Source of the DNA: CAZMYM01 sp964620325
GTDB taxonomy: Bacteria; Bipolaricaulota; Bipolaricaulia; UBA7950; UBA9294
NCBI GenBank assembly: GCA_964620325.1
Contig: CAZUIM010000007.1
Span: 30,289 to 94,288 of the forward strand
DNA: 64,000 bases
Direction: 5' to 3'
Shown: positions 52,111-61,328 of the stretch, piece after piece
How positions within the stretch are numbered: position 1 is the stretch's first letter
Layout: every line of letters begins with the position of its first letter
The notes under the pieces: generated by a model
Database searches by the model: none
Seen by the model: the letters and a program-made list of their open reading frames with translations, nothing else
Told to the model about the DNA's origin: nothing
Translations under genes and position numbers: made by a program

Positions 52111-53082
52111 ATGATCGATCACATCGTACCGCGGGTTGTCTTCAGTCGCTGCCTCGGGTTCGACCGGTGCCGATACAACGGACAGACGATTCTCGATCCG
52201 ATCGCCGAGCAGATCAAGCCGTTCGTCGAGCCGATTCCGATCTGTCCCGAAGTCGAGATCGGACTCGGGGTTCCTCGACCACCGATTCGGCTGATCAAGC
52301 GCGGTGAGGAGGTGCGGTTGTATCAGCCGGAGACGGATCGGGATCTCACCGATCGGATGGCGACGTTCTCCGCGCGGTTCCTCGACGACCTCGGCGCGGT
52401 CGACGGATTCATCCTCAAGTATCGCTCGCCGTCGTGTGGTCCGAGCCAGGTGAAGGTCTATCACAGTGCGAAACCGTCGGCCGGCCACGAAAAGGGAGCC
52501 GGCGCGTTCGCATCGCAGGTGATCGCACGGCACGGAGCAGCGGCCGTCGAGGATGAGGGGCGGCTCCGCAATTTCGACATCCGGCAGCACTTTCTCACCA
52601 AGCTCTTCACCCTGGCCCGGTTTCGCGGCCTGCTCGAGAGACCGACGATGAGCCGGCTCGTCTCCTTCCACGCTCGTCACAAGTACCTGTTCATGGCCTA
52701 CAACCAGACTGAGCTGCGGGCGATGGGCAGGATCGCGGCGAATCCCGATCACCTCCCGATCGAAGATGTCCTCGCGGTCTACCGTGAGCGCCTGGTCGGC
52801 GCCCTCGCCAAGGCGCCGCGGAGGACGAGCGCGGTCAACGTACTGCTGCACGGATTCGGATACGTCTCCGATCGTCTCACGTCGCGGGAGAAGGCGTTCT
52901 TCCTCGACGCGCTCGACCGGTACAGAGCCAAGCGGATCCCCCTCGGGGCTCCGGTGAGTGTCCTTCGGTCGTGGATCCTCCGCTTCGATGTCGAGTATCT
53001 CGAGGATCAGGTCTATTTCGAGCCTTTCCCACAGGAGCTGATCGAGGTTCTCGATTCGGGGAAGGGGCGCGCGACCGACTGA
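52111..53082 (+). CDS. DUF523-DUF1722 (YbgA-like) protein
   Basis: 323 residues: DUF523 domain (about 1-150; SRCLGFDRCRYNG...CPEVEIGLGVPRPPIRL and SPSCGP) then the DUF1722/YbgA domain (~165-315; FHARHKYLFMAYNQ). The combination is common but its chemistry is unknown; the conserved Cys residues suggest metal or thiol use. Start at 52111 follows GAGGGTGG; the earlier ATG adds a basic leader. Confidence 0.85.
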   Translation: MIDHIVPRVVFSRCLGFDRCRYNGQTILDPIAEQIKPFVEPIPICPEVEIGLGVPRPPIRLIKRGEEVRLYQPETDRDLTDRMATFSARFLDDLGAVDGFILKYRSPSCGPSQVKVYHSAKPSAGHEKGAGAFASQVIARHGAAAVEDEGRLRNFDIRQHFLTKLFTLARFRGLLERPTMSRLVSFHARHKYLFMAYNQTELRAMGRIAANPDHLPIEDVLAVYRERLVGALAKAPRRTSAVNVLLHGFGYVSDRLTSREKAFFLDALDRYRAKRIPLGAPVSVLRSWILRFDVEYLEDQVYFEPFPQELIEVLDSGKGRATD

Positions 53083-53097
53083 GCGGGCTCGTGTCTC

Positions 53098-53634
53098 CTA
53101 GATGCGACGGCTGTCGTAGGCCCAATGAAGAAGGGCCTGGCGCTGTCGGGGGCGGCAATCGAGGTCTCCGGGGAAGCAGTTCTTTCTGATCTGACCGACG
53201 TGTCGAACCATCGCCCGCCACCGCGCGATCTGACGCTCGTCGTCCGGGGACCGTCTCCCGATATAGTAGCGGCAGTACCACTGGAACCATCCCCGGGGAT
53301 CGTCCTCGTGGATCCATCCCTTCTCACGCCAGTAGGCGAGGGACTTCGACGCGTCGACGCCGAAGAAGTTGAGCGTCGGATCACGGCCGGCCGGAGAGAG
53401 ACGCGCGCCGACGAACCACGCGGCCGGGAACTCGTCCCGGCAGTCGGTCATGTACCTTCCGCCGAACACGCCCAACTCGAGCATCTCCTTCGGGGTCAGT
53501 TCCGGGCGAAACGACGGATCGAAGCTCTCCCCGGCGGGCTCGGTCAGTACGTATCGGTACCCGTGTTGCATCCGATCATCGACGACGACGATTCGTGGAC
53601 GCGCATCGCATTCGAACGGTTCATGGGGTTCCAT
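53098..53634 (-). CDS. Conserved hypothetical protein
   Basis: 178 residues with no recognised domain, rich in Trp/Tyr/Asp (SLAYWREKGWIHEDDPRGWFQWYCRYYIGRRSPDDE). Similar stand-alone proteins occur widely. ATG at 53634 or the GTG at 53640. Its neighbour upstream is the large HD-GYP gene on the same strand; the upstream gap is only about 50 bases. Confidence 0.65.
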   Translation of the reverse strand: MEPHEPFECDARPRIVVVDDRMQHGYRYVLTEPAGESFDPSFRPELTPKEMLELGVFGGRYMTDCRDEFPAAWFVGARLSPAGRDPTLNFFGVDASKSLAYWREKGWIHEDDPRGWFQWYCRYYIGRRSPDDERQIARWRAMVRHVGQIRKNCFPGDLDCRPRQRQALLHWAYDSRRI

Positions 53635-53684
53635 GGTCACACGCTACACGAAACCGATTCCGGGACCAACGGCAGGCCGATCGG

Positions 53685-56600
53685 CTAGACACGGAACAAG
53701 GAATCGTCCTCCTCCAAGACGGCGATGCAAGCTTCGACCACGTCAGCGTCGTAGGTCGTGCCTGCTCCTCTCTCGATTTCGTCGCGAGCGGCTTCGAGAC
53801 CGACGGCCGCTCGGTACGGGCGGTGCGCAGCCATCGCCTCAACCGTGTCTGCCACGGAGAGGATTCGGGCCTCCAGAAAGATCTCTTCGTCCTTGAGGCC
53901 GTCGGGGTAGCCGGTTCCGTCCGGACGCTCGTGATGTTGCCGAACGATTTCGGCGATGGGCCATGGAAAACGGATCCCCTCGAGGATGCGATAGGCGTTC
54001 GCGGGGTGTTGCCTGATCATGTTCCATTCGGCCGGACTCAGCCTCGTCGGTTTGGTCAGGATCTCCGATGGAATCGCGATTTTGCCGATGTCGTGCAGCA
54101 GCCCCGCGACGCGCGTCGCCTCGACGCGGTCGGAAGGAAGTCCGAGCTTCCTCGCGATGCGGGTCGCAAGCTGAGCGACGTTCTCCTGGTGACCGGCGGT
54201 GTAGGGGTCGCGCACCTCGACTGTCCGCGCGAACGCGGCGATCGTCCCTTCCAGGACCTCGAGGAGGTGCGTCTCACTGGCGCGAAGATCGCGGAGCGCT
54301 CGCTCCCGCTCAGTGACGTCAATGCCGATGCTGAGCAGGCCGGCGACCGTCCCGTCCTCCGCTGAGATGGTCGTGTTCCGCCACTCGACGATGCGCCGTT
54401 CCCCTCCCTTGCAGACGATGGGGGTAACGTTGGAGAACGTGTCTTGGCTGCGATCGAGCGCTTCACCGAACAGCGCCGACAACCCGGAGCGCTCTCCCTC
54501 CGGGATGAGCACTTCGAACCAGCTGCGTCCGAGGACCTCAGCCCGCTTGTACCCGGAGATCCGTTCGGCGTGGCGATTGAACCGGATGATCTCTCCGTCG
54601 GTGCCCAGTTCGACGATGATTGCGTTCGCCGTGTCGATCAGCTGCTCCGCGAGCTCCTTCGACGCTCTGAGTGCCTCGATCATCCGACGTCTTTCGGTGA
54701 TATCGCGGGCGATCGCGAAGATGACGGCCCTTCCGGCCAAGGGGAGAGGGTACGTTCGGATCTCGATCGGCACCTCCGTACCGTCAGGTCGGTGGAGAAC
54801 GAACTCGTCCGGCCCGGTCGGCCGTCCCCGAAGGCTCGTTGAAAGAAGCGCCTTCGCCCGGGGGAGATCTTCCGGCGACAGCAGGCCGGCCTCCGCGAGC
54901 GTGCGCCCGACGAGTTCGTCCTTCGAGAGCCCGACCAGTTGTTCGGCGACCCGGTTGCCGTCGAGGAACCTCCCCGAGAGGTCGGTGATGTAGAAGGCGT
55001 CCGGCGCGCGAACGAACAGTGTGCGGAATCGCTCCTCGCTCTCCCGGAGTTCCTCCGTCCTCTCCTGAACGCGCTCCTCGAGTGCGTCGCGCGCCCTGCG
55101 AAGCTCCGACTCCATGCGTTCACGTTCGGTGATGTCCATGGAGGTTCCGATTGTCCCGATAACCTCCGAATCGATCTTCACCGGCGCGATCGTCGTGATG
55201 AAGGTTCGCATCTCGTCTCCGACCGGGATGCGATACTCGCGATGAATCGTCTCCCCGGCGAGGACTTGCCCGTGCTCTTCGATCCACTGTTGTCTGAGCT
55301 CGTCCGGCGCGTCGGTGTCTTCGACGCCCTTCCCGATCACATCGCCGACGACCGACCGGCTGACGGCGCTCTGCATCGTGTAGCGCATGTTCCTGTCGAG
55401 GGCGAAGAAGTCGATCGGCACGTTCTCCATCACGGCGCGCAGGTAGGCCTCGCTCTTCCGGAGTGCGTCCTCGGCCGACTTCCGCTCGGTGATGTCGATC
55501 GACGTTCCGATCGTACCGCGGACCTCCCCGTCGATGACGAGCGGCGAGATCCTCGCAACGTAGGAACGGCTCTCTCCGTCGATCGGTAACTCGAATTCCT
55601 GCTGGATCGTCTCGCCGGCGAGGACCCGCCGATTCTCCTTCAACCAGGTTGACATGAGGTCCGGCGGGATCTTCATTTCCGTGATCGGACGGCCGATGAG
55701 ATCACCGAGGGAACGGCGACATCGCTCGTTCTGAATCGTGAAGCGAAGTTCGCCGTCGGTCGCCCAGAAGTCGGCCGGAACGTTGTCGATCGTCGTTCGG
55801 AGAAGCGCCTCGCGCTCTCGCAGCGCCTCTTCCGTCTCGACGCGATCGGTGACGTCGATGTTCAGGCCGACTGTTTCGGTCGCGCGACCGGCGTCGTCAC
55901 GAAGGACGATCGAGCGGGACTCGATGTGCCGAACGCCGCCGTCCGGTCGAAGCAGACGGTACTCGATCTGCATCGCTGTCGCGTCCGAAGCGAAGACCTG
56001 CTTGATTCTCCGAGTCACACGCTCTCGGTCCATCGGATGGACGGCCGACAGCCAGGACGACTGCGTGTTCGGGAAGTGATCCCTGGAAACGCCCGCCATT
56101 TCGAACCATCGATCGTCGAGGACGACGTCGCCGGTCTCGATGTTGTGGTGAAACATCGCCGCCCCGGCAGCGTCGACGGCGGTCCGGAGTTCGGTCGTCC
56201 GTTGGTCGATCAGATTCTCGAGTTGATCCCGATACGACCGAAGGTCCTCGGCTGCTCGTGTCCGCTCGGTGATGTCCTCCCCGGAGCTGAGCGTGCCGAC
56301 GATCACGCCCCCCTCGTCCCGGAGGACGGCGTTGTGCCAAGCGATGATCCGCTCCTCGCCGTTGGCGGTGAGGACGGGGTTCTCCAGGTATTCGAGTGGC
56401 CCGCTCTCCCCGCCGACGAGTCGGTCGAAGACCTTCTGGACGTCCTCGCGGATGCGCTCCGGAAGGCACGCCTCGGTCCAACGCTGGCCGACGAGTTCGT
56501 CCTCGGTCCGGCCGAGGATCTCACAGCCCTTCCGGTTGATCATCGTGATCATCCCGGACCGGTCGAGGGCGACGAGAATGACCGCGGCGATGTCCAGGTA

Positions 56601-57248
56601 CTGCTGCGCTCGCTCCCGTGCTCGCTCGGCCTCCTGATAGGCGATCGCGTTTTCGACCGCGATTGCCACCTGCGAGGCGAATGCAGAGATCGCTGGAACG
56701 TCCGACTCACGGAGGTCCGAGCCGAGCACGGTCATCAGCCCGTATCGACCTCCTTCTACGATCAGAGGAGCGTAGATCGCCGGACCGACGCCGAGGAGCC
56801 TCGCCAACCTCCCCGCCTGAGGGCGGAGCTCCTTGGGTAGGGCGTCGGCAATCGGGGCGCTTCCTGAATCGGAGAAGACGGCCTCTCCCTCGCGGAGAAC
56901 CTGCTCCTGGAAGGATCCGGGGGTCAGCTCGAATGTGTACGCGTTGGCGGTGAGGCCCATGAGCCGTTCGGACGCCTTCACGAGCCTCGAATCGAACGTC
57001 GCGTAGCCGATCCGGAGCGAGCGCTCGTCCTCGGTCAGAGTGAAGACCGACGCGTCGAATCCGAGACGGGCGATCTCGTCACAAACACGCTGGAAGACCT
57101 GGGAAGCGTCGCGAGCACGCTGAATCGATCTCGACGCCTCGGCGAGCGCAAGCAGAAGGCGCTCTTCGCGTGCCGGGACGTGCGGCGATGGCGAGTGCGC
57201 TCTGCGTCTGTGTTCTTCATTCGACTCGTTTCGCGAGCGTTTGCACAT
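53685..57248 (-). CDS. GAF - six PAS - HD-GYP signalling protein
   Basis: 1187 residues. A GAF domain (~30-190), then six PAS domains (~205-330, 350-475, 485-605, 610-730, 760-880, 885-1000), then an HD-GYP phosphodiesterase (~1005-1185) with HDIGK and HHERPDGTGYPDGL. HD-GYP enzymes break down cyclic-di-GMP to GMP. PAS domains 3 and 4 look like a recent tandem copy (both contain VLAGETI and GTIGTS-DITER). No transmembrane part: a soluble multi-signal sensor. Carries its own promoter upstream. Confidence 0.92.
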   Translation of the reverse strand: MCKRSRNESNEEHRRRAHSPSPHVPAREERLLLALAEASRSIQRARDASQVFQRVCDEIARLGFDASVFTLTEDERSLRIGYATFDSRLVKASERLMGLTANAYTFELTPGSFQEQVLREGEAVFSDSGSAPIADALPKELRPQAGRLARLLGVGPAIYAPLIVEGGRYGLMTVLGSDLRESDVPAISAFASQVAIAVENAIAYQEAERARERAQQYLDIAAVILVALDRSGMITMINRKGCEILGRTEDELVGQRWTEACLPERIREDVQKVFDRLVGGESGPLEYLENPVLTANGEERIIAWHNAVLRDEGGVIVGTLSSGEDITERTRAAEDLRSYRDQLENLIDQRTTELRTAVDAAGAAMFHHNIETGDVVLDDRWFEMAGVSRDHFPNTQSSWLSAVHPMDRERVTRRIKQVFASDATAMQIEYRLLRPDGGVRHIESRSIVLRDDAGRATETVGLNIDVTDRVETEEALREREALLRTTIDNVPADFWATDGELRFTIQNERCRRSLGDLIGRPITEMKIPPDLMSTWLKENRRVLAGETIQQEFELPIDGESRSYVARISPLVIDGEVRGTIGTSIDITERKSAEDALRKSEAYLRAVMENVPIDFFALDRNMRYTMQSAVSRSVVGDVIGKGVEDTDAPDELRQQWIEEHGQVLAGETIHREYRIPVGDEMRTFITTIAPVKIDSEVIGTIGTSMDITERERMESELRRARDALEERVQERTEELRESEERFRTLFVRAPDAFYITDLSGRFLDGNRVAEQLVGLSKDELVGRTLAEAGLLSPEDLPRAKALLSTSLRGRPTGPDEFVLHRPDGTEVPIEIRTYPLPLAGRAVIFAIARDITERRRMIEALRASKELAEQLIDTANAIIVELGTDGEIIRFNRHAERISGYKRAEVLGRSWFEVLIPEGERSGLSALFGEALDRSQDTFSNVTPIVCKGGERRIVEWRNTTISAEDGTVAGLLSIGIDVTERERALRDLRASETHLLEVLEGTIAAFARTVEVRDPYTAGHQENVAQLATRIARKLGLPSDRVEATRVAGLLHDIGKIAIPSEILTKPTRLSPAEWNMIRQHPANAYRILEGIRFPWPIAEIVRQHHERPDGTGYPDGLKDEEIFLEARILSVADTVEAMAAHRPYRAAVGLEAARDEIERGAGTTYDADVVEACIAVLEEDDSLFRV

Positions 57249-57260
57249 CGTCGTGGTTCG

Positions 57261-57289
57261 ATCCTATCACGAGCGGGCGATCGTGAGAA
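57261..57289 (-). promoter_or_regulatory. Promoter of the HD-GYP gene
   Basis: Minus strand: -35 TTCTCA at 57284-57289, 17-bp spacer, extended -10 TGATAGGAT with hexamer at 57261-57266, about 12 bases before the start. Confidence 0.5.
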
Positions 57290-57485
57290 CCCGCAACTCG
57301 TTTCCGATGGTGGCCCGATACCTGTGCGACGCACTTCAGGACCACTGAATCCGACATGAGTTCGTCATGCCTTCTCCTCGCGTTTGAGAGAGCTCCCCGG
57401 GGGCGGCGGCTCCACGGCGGGGATGGGGAGCGTATTGAGGAGGTCTCACGCTGCATCTGAACTTGCTTCTAGAAAGGCGAAGTCA

Positions 57486-58571
57486 TCAGCCTGACCCTCG
57501 ATCCCGGAGACGGCGAGCCAGCGCGACGGCTCCGCGCTCGGTCACCTGGGCGCCGAGTGAGGTCAGGGCGACGTCGGGCGGTGTGACATTGATGTGCCGG
57601 AGCATCTCGTCGCGCATCGGATCGAGGAGGTCCGGGTGGGCGAGGGCGATCGCACCTCCGACAGAGATGATCGCCGGATCGTACGCGTTGGCTATCGCGG
57701 AGAGCCCGACTCCGGCAGCGAAGACGGCGTCATCGATGACGGCCGTCGCGATCGGATCGCCCGTTGCCGCGGCGTCGAAGACAAGGGCGGGGGAGAGCGC
57801 GTCGAGGAGGGGTTCGATCTCCCGGGGTCCGGTCGCCGGCGCCTCAGCCCCCCGAAGGAGCCCGATCAGCGGGGAGGCGTCGCGGTCGGCCTCGCCGAGT
57901 TTGCGGAGGCGAGTCCCCGCGTTCTTCACGATCCCGGAGCCGGAGGCGTAGGCCTCGACGCATCCACGGTTACCACAGCCGCATGGGAGCCCATCGACGC
58001 GGGCGACGAGGTGCCCGAGTTCGCCGGCGTTCCCTTCCTTGCCGAGCACCAGGTGGCCTCCGTCCCACGCGCCGACGCCGAATCCGGTGCTGATCGTTGC
58101 GTAGGCCAGATGAAGGGTCGACTTGTCGACCGTCTCGCGCCCGAGGCCAAAATGGACCTCGCCGAGGACGGCGCCGCTGCAATCGTTGAGAAGTCCGACC
58201 GGGCAGGAGAACGCCTGACGGAGAGGGCCGACGAGCGGGATGAGCCGCGGGAGGTCGCGGTGCGATGGGCGGATGCTTGCGGGAACGATGTTCGCTGGGC
58301 TCCATAGGGCTCCGTCGCGGATCGGCCCCGCCGAGACGGTGCCGATCGCCTCGAGTTGCGAGGTCTGCACTTCTCGGAGAGCCTCACGGAGCATTCGAGT
58401 CAGTTGGGCGGACAGCCCATGATAGACGGTGTACTCCGGCGTGTACTCGAGCGTCCCCGTCGTCGAGTCGGTCGGCTCGACCGCCCGGTGGACGAGCTCT
58501 CCTCCTCGATCGACGAGCACGAGGGAGATCTTGGTCCCGCCGATATCGAATCCTGCGACCACACCGAGCAT
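57486..58571 (-). CDS. ROK-family sugar kinase
   Basis: 361 residues, with N-terminal ATP-binding FDIGGTKIS and the ROK zinc-finger motif CGCGNRGCVEAY intact. Phosphorylates a hexose such as glucose, mannose or N-acetyl sugar. The ATG at 58571 lies six bases after a strong -10, so the longer ORF to 59810, which covers the opposite-strand gene, is rejected. Neighbours handle mannose/sugar nucleotides. Confidence 0.88.
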   Translation of the reverse strand: MLGVVAGFDIGGTKISLVLVDRGGELVHRAVEPTDSTTGTLEYTPEYTVYHGLSAQLTRMLREALREVQTSQLEAIGTVSAGPIRDGALWSPANIVPASIRPSHRDLPRLIPLVGPLRQAFSCPVGLLNDCSGAVLGEVHFGLGRETVDKSTLHLAYATISTGFGVGAWDGGHLVLGKEGNAGELGHLVARVDGLPCGCGNRGCVEAYASGSGIVKNAGTRLRKLGEADRDASPLIGLLRGAEAPATGPREIEPLLDALSPALVFDAAATGDPIATAVIDDAVFAAGVGLSAIANAYDPAIISVGGAIALAHPDLLDPMRDEMLRHINVTPPDVALTSLGAQVTERGAVALARRLRDRGSG

Positions 58572-58577
58572 AGCGCG

Positions 58578-58606
58578 ATCGTATCGGATGGGCTCACTCC
58601 GGACAA
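58578..58606 (-). promoter_or_regulatory. Leaderless promoter of the ROK kinase
   Basis: Minus strand: -35 TTGTCC at 58601-58606, 17-bp spacer, -10 TACGAT at 58578-58583, six bases, then ATG. Transcription starts at or next to the start codon. Confidence 0.6.
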
Positions 58607-58679
58607 CGCGATTGCCGCGGCTCGATCCTTGGGGAATAATCCTATGCAGATCTGCGATACAGCGTACGGAGGTGGGGGA

Positions 58680-59651
58680 ATGGACCACGCAGTGATCCTG
58701 GCGCCCGACTCGGGGGAGGCGCTTCGTCCGTTGACGAGTGCGGATACCCCGACGGCCTTCTTGGCACTCGGCGACCGAAGAACGTTCCTGCAGCGGTCGG
58801 TCGAGCGGCTCGGCGGAGTCGTTGGCGCTGGGAACATCTGGGTTCTCGTTCGATCCGAGGACCGCGCTCGAGCCGACGCGGAACTCGGAAACGCATTCCA
58901 CATCATCACTGTCGCTCCCGATTCGGGCGTCGTGGGGGCTCTGAGATTCGTCCTGTCGCAGATCGGATCCGGGAACAGCGCAGACGTGTCGATCCTTCTG
59001 AAGCCGGCGACGCTCGTTGTCTCTGACGAGGACGGGTTCCGGGACTGCGTTCGCGTCGGGCTTGCCGAATCGAAGTCCGAGGGGATCGGCCTCGCGTTCG
59101 CCGCGAGGGGCAGGGGAGCGGCCGAGACCGTGACCGGGGTGCAGGTGTGGCCGGGTGAATCGCTCGTTGCGCGGCTCGGCTCGATCGGCGTGGACGAGTA
59201 CGAGTCGAGTCGTGACGTCTTGGCCTCCATCGGGGAAGGCCTCGCTGTGCTGTCGGTCGGCGACGTCGAGTGGCTCGACGTCACCGACTGGGGGGCGGTC
59301 GGTCGGCTGCTCGAGTACGTTGAGAAGCCGTGGGGGTACGAGCGACTGTGGGCACTCAACCAGCACTACGCGGCGAAGGTGCTGTTCATCAGAGCCGGCG
59401 AGAGTCTCTCCTTGCAGTATCACGAGACGAAGGACGAGACGATCCGGATCGCGTCCGGGCGGATACGGTTTCGATTCGGAACGTCGGTCGACGAACTGGA
59501 GACCACGATCCTCGAACCGGGGATGAGTTTCGCGATTCCGCCGCGGCTGGTGCACCAGATGGAGGCGCTCGAGGACTGCACGGTCATCGAGGTCTCGACG
59601 TCGCAGTTGGCCGACGTGGTCAGACTCGAGGATCGGTACGGGCGCGCGTAG
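58680..59651 (+). CDS. Pseudo-nucleotidyltransferase fused to a type II mannose-6-phosphate-isomerase cupin
   Basis: 323 residues. The first ~210 follow the mannose-1-phosphate guanylyltransferase fold, but the nucleotide loop LAPDSGEALRPLTSADTPTAFLAL replaces the family's GGxGTRLWPLS...PKQF, so the glycines and Arg/Lys are gone and transfer is unlikely. The last ~110 are a normal cupin (EKPWGYERLW...GESLSLQYHETKDETIRIASG...IPPRLVHQMEAL) of the isomerase type. So it may act as an isomerase with a dead regulatory domain. GGAGGTGGGGG precedes the ATG. Confidence 0.75.
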   Translation: MDHAVILAPDSGEALRPLTSADTPTAFLALGDRRTFLQRSVERLGGVVGAGNIWVLVRSEDRARADAELGNAFHIITVAPDSGVVGALRFVLSQIGSGNSADVSILLKPATLVVSDEDGFRDCVRVGLAESKSEGIGLAFAARGRGAAETVTGVQVWPGESLVARLGSIGVDEYESSRDVLASIGEGLAVLSVGDVEWLDVTDWGAVGRLLEYVEKPWGYERLWALNQHYAAKVLFIRAGESLSLQYHETKDETIRIASGRIRFRFGTSVDELETTILEPGMSFAIPPRLVHQMEALEDCTVIEVSTSQLADVVRLEDRYGRA

Positions 59652-59830
59652 TCTCTCGGTCACCTGAGAGTCTGAGAGTGAAACGTCTTTCGGCACCAAT
59701 CGGAGCTCTCTCTCGGGATCCGCCGTCTCGGATCCGTCCGTCGGCGTCGAGCGGGTCACGGGTGCCACGCCGCTCACGCTGACGTCGGAGGCGGGGAAGT
59801 CGTGCTTCACCTGAATCCCGCGAACACCTC

Positions 59831-60135
59831 GTGCAGACCCTCGGAAAGATCACCCATCCCGCGGAGAATGCGTTCCTCCCGTTCAATCGAAACGGCGTCC
59901 TCTTCCCGCGACGGATCGGAGGGCGGTTCGCGATGCTCAGTCGCCCGAGCGATCGAGGGCACACCCCGTTCGGGGAGATCTACTACTCCGAGAGCCCGGA
60001 CCTGACCTATTGGGGCCGGCACCGTCTCGTCATCCGTCCGACGCCGATCGAGACGAGCGAGGGCTGGCTACTCTTCTACCACGGCGGGGGGTGCTCACCT
60101 CCTGCAACGGGTCCGTCCCTTCGATGGGGGACGGC
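59831..60135 (+). pseudogene. Remnant of a GH130 mannoside phosphorylase
   Basis: Reads ENAFLPFNRNGVLFPRRI, LSRPSDRGHTPFGEIYYSESPDL and IETSEGWLLFYHG, core GH130 (beta-1,4-mannoside phosphorylase) motifs, then a two-base shift moves the match HGVLTSCNGSVPSMG to another frame. About ten residues appear to be lost before IETSEGW and the N- and C-terminal parts are missing. Lies between the cupin gene and a converging gene. Confidence 0.65.
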
Positions 60136-60233
60136 GCCCCGCGACGTCGACGAGGTCGCGGCGTTCATTCGCGAGATCGCAGCAGGCGCGCAGCGATTCG
60201 GCTGCGCCTGTCGGCCGCTGTGGCCCCCGGCGA

Positions 60234-61178
60234 CTACAGGTGTCTTCGGACCTCGTCGATCAGCGCACGGGCATCGTCCTGGGCGCGCGCGTTGTAGAGC
60301 GGATAGTCCTCGCCGATCGGCTCGTCGAGGACGCCCTGCAGAACGCTCTCCGCCTCCTCCCACATCCGCCGCTCCATCAGGTAGAACTCGGCGAAGGCGC
60401 GTCGGTTGCCGAGATATTCGGCACACGCCGGATCGACCGGGGCGAGCGACAGGCCGGCACAGACGGTGATGTCTTCGATTACCCGGCAGAAATATCCTCG
60501 TGCCCGTTCGAGGTTCTTGCGGTACGTGCCGAATGGCATCCGAGGGAGCGCTCCCCACGTGCTTCCGAGGACGCGATACGCTCCGTAGCAGTCGTACGTT
60601 GGATCGAGCTTTGCGCACCGCTCGAGCATCGCGACCGTCTTTCGCACGATCCCGGCCGGGATCGCCGCCAACCGGTCGAAATTGGCGACACTGAGCCAGT
60701 TCATGCAGGCCCAGTAGAGGGCCTCGACGTCGGTCTCACGCTCCACCGCGGCGACGAACCCGTCGTTGTCCTCCGAGGCGGCGAAGGCCGGATCCATCCG
60801 CAGCGCCTTCAAGCCCCAATGCTTCCCCTTTCGGTAGGTCTCCTCTTCCCCGTCTTCGCCCTTCAGGAAGATGATGGCGAGGGTGAAGTAGCACTGCGAC
60901 AGCCGGATCACCACAGGCTTTCGATCCAGGCTGATGGGAAACGCGCCGACCGCATCCTCGTCGCACTCGTCGAGGTCCGCGGATACGCCCAGTGCCTGAC
61001 TGAACGCGTCGATCGCGGCGACGAGACGAGCGTGCCCGGCGTCGCCGTACTCGACGATCACGCGGCCGTCCCGGAAGACGCTCAGCGCCTCCTCGAGCGG
61101 GTCGGTCTGCGCGAAGAGCGCCCCCGTTGCGCCCGCGGAAAAGAGGACCACGAGCGGGATCCCCTTCCTCAGTTTCAT
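60234..61178 (-). CDS. Secreted TatT-like (TRAP transporter T-component) helical-repeat protein
   Basis: 314 residues with a signal peptide (about 1-24, FAQ end). The body is TPR-like helical pairs; motifs such as LYWACMNWLSVANFD and ALPRMPFGTYRKNLERARGYFC resemble TatT, the periplasmic partner of some TRAP transporters, though other TPR proteins are possible. Cysteines in several helices suggest disulfides. ATG at 61178 behind AAGGGAAG. Confidence 0.65.
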   Translation of the reverse strand: MKLRKGIPLVVLFSAGATGALFAQTDPLEEALSVFRDGRVIVEYGDAGHARLVAAIDAFSQALGVSADLDECDEDAVGAFPISLDRKPVVIRLSQCYFTLAIIFLKGEDGEEETYRKGKHWGLKALRMDPAFAASEDNDGFVAAVERETDVEALYWACMNWLSVANFDRLAAIPAGIVRKTVAMLERCAKLDPTYDCYGAYRVLGSTWGALPRMPFGTYRKNLERARGYFCRVIEDITVCAGLSLAPVDPACAEYLGNRRAFAEFYLMERRMWEEAESVLQGVLDEPIGEDYPLYNARAQDDARALIDEVRRHL

Positions 61179-61328
61179 CTGGCTTCCCTTCTCCTTCCGT
61201 GCCCGAAGGCCGCAGGGTCCGGTTCGCAGCTCATCCATTGTCGGCGCTGCGCAGTGTACGTCGGGCATGTGTGGAGAGGGAGGAGAACCTCCGGGACGGA
61301 GGGATCGGACAGAAAGCGCGGCACCGCA

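Noticed and set aside
58572..59810. N-terminal extension of the ROK kinase frame
   Set aside because: It covers the opposite-strand cupin gene and the leaderless promoter points to 58571.
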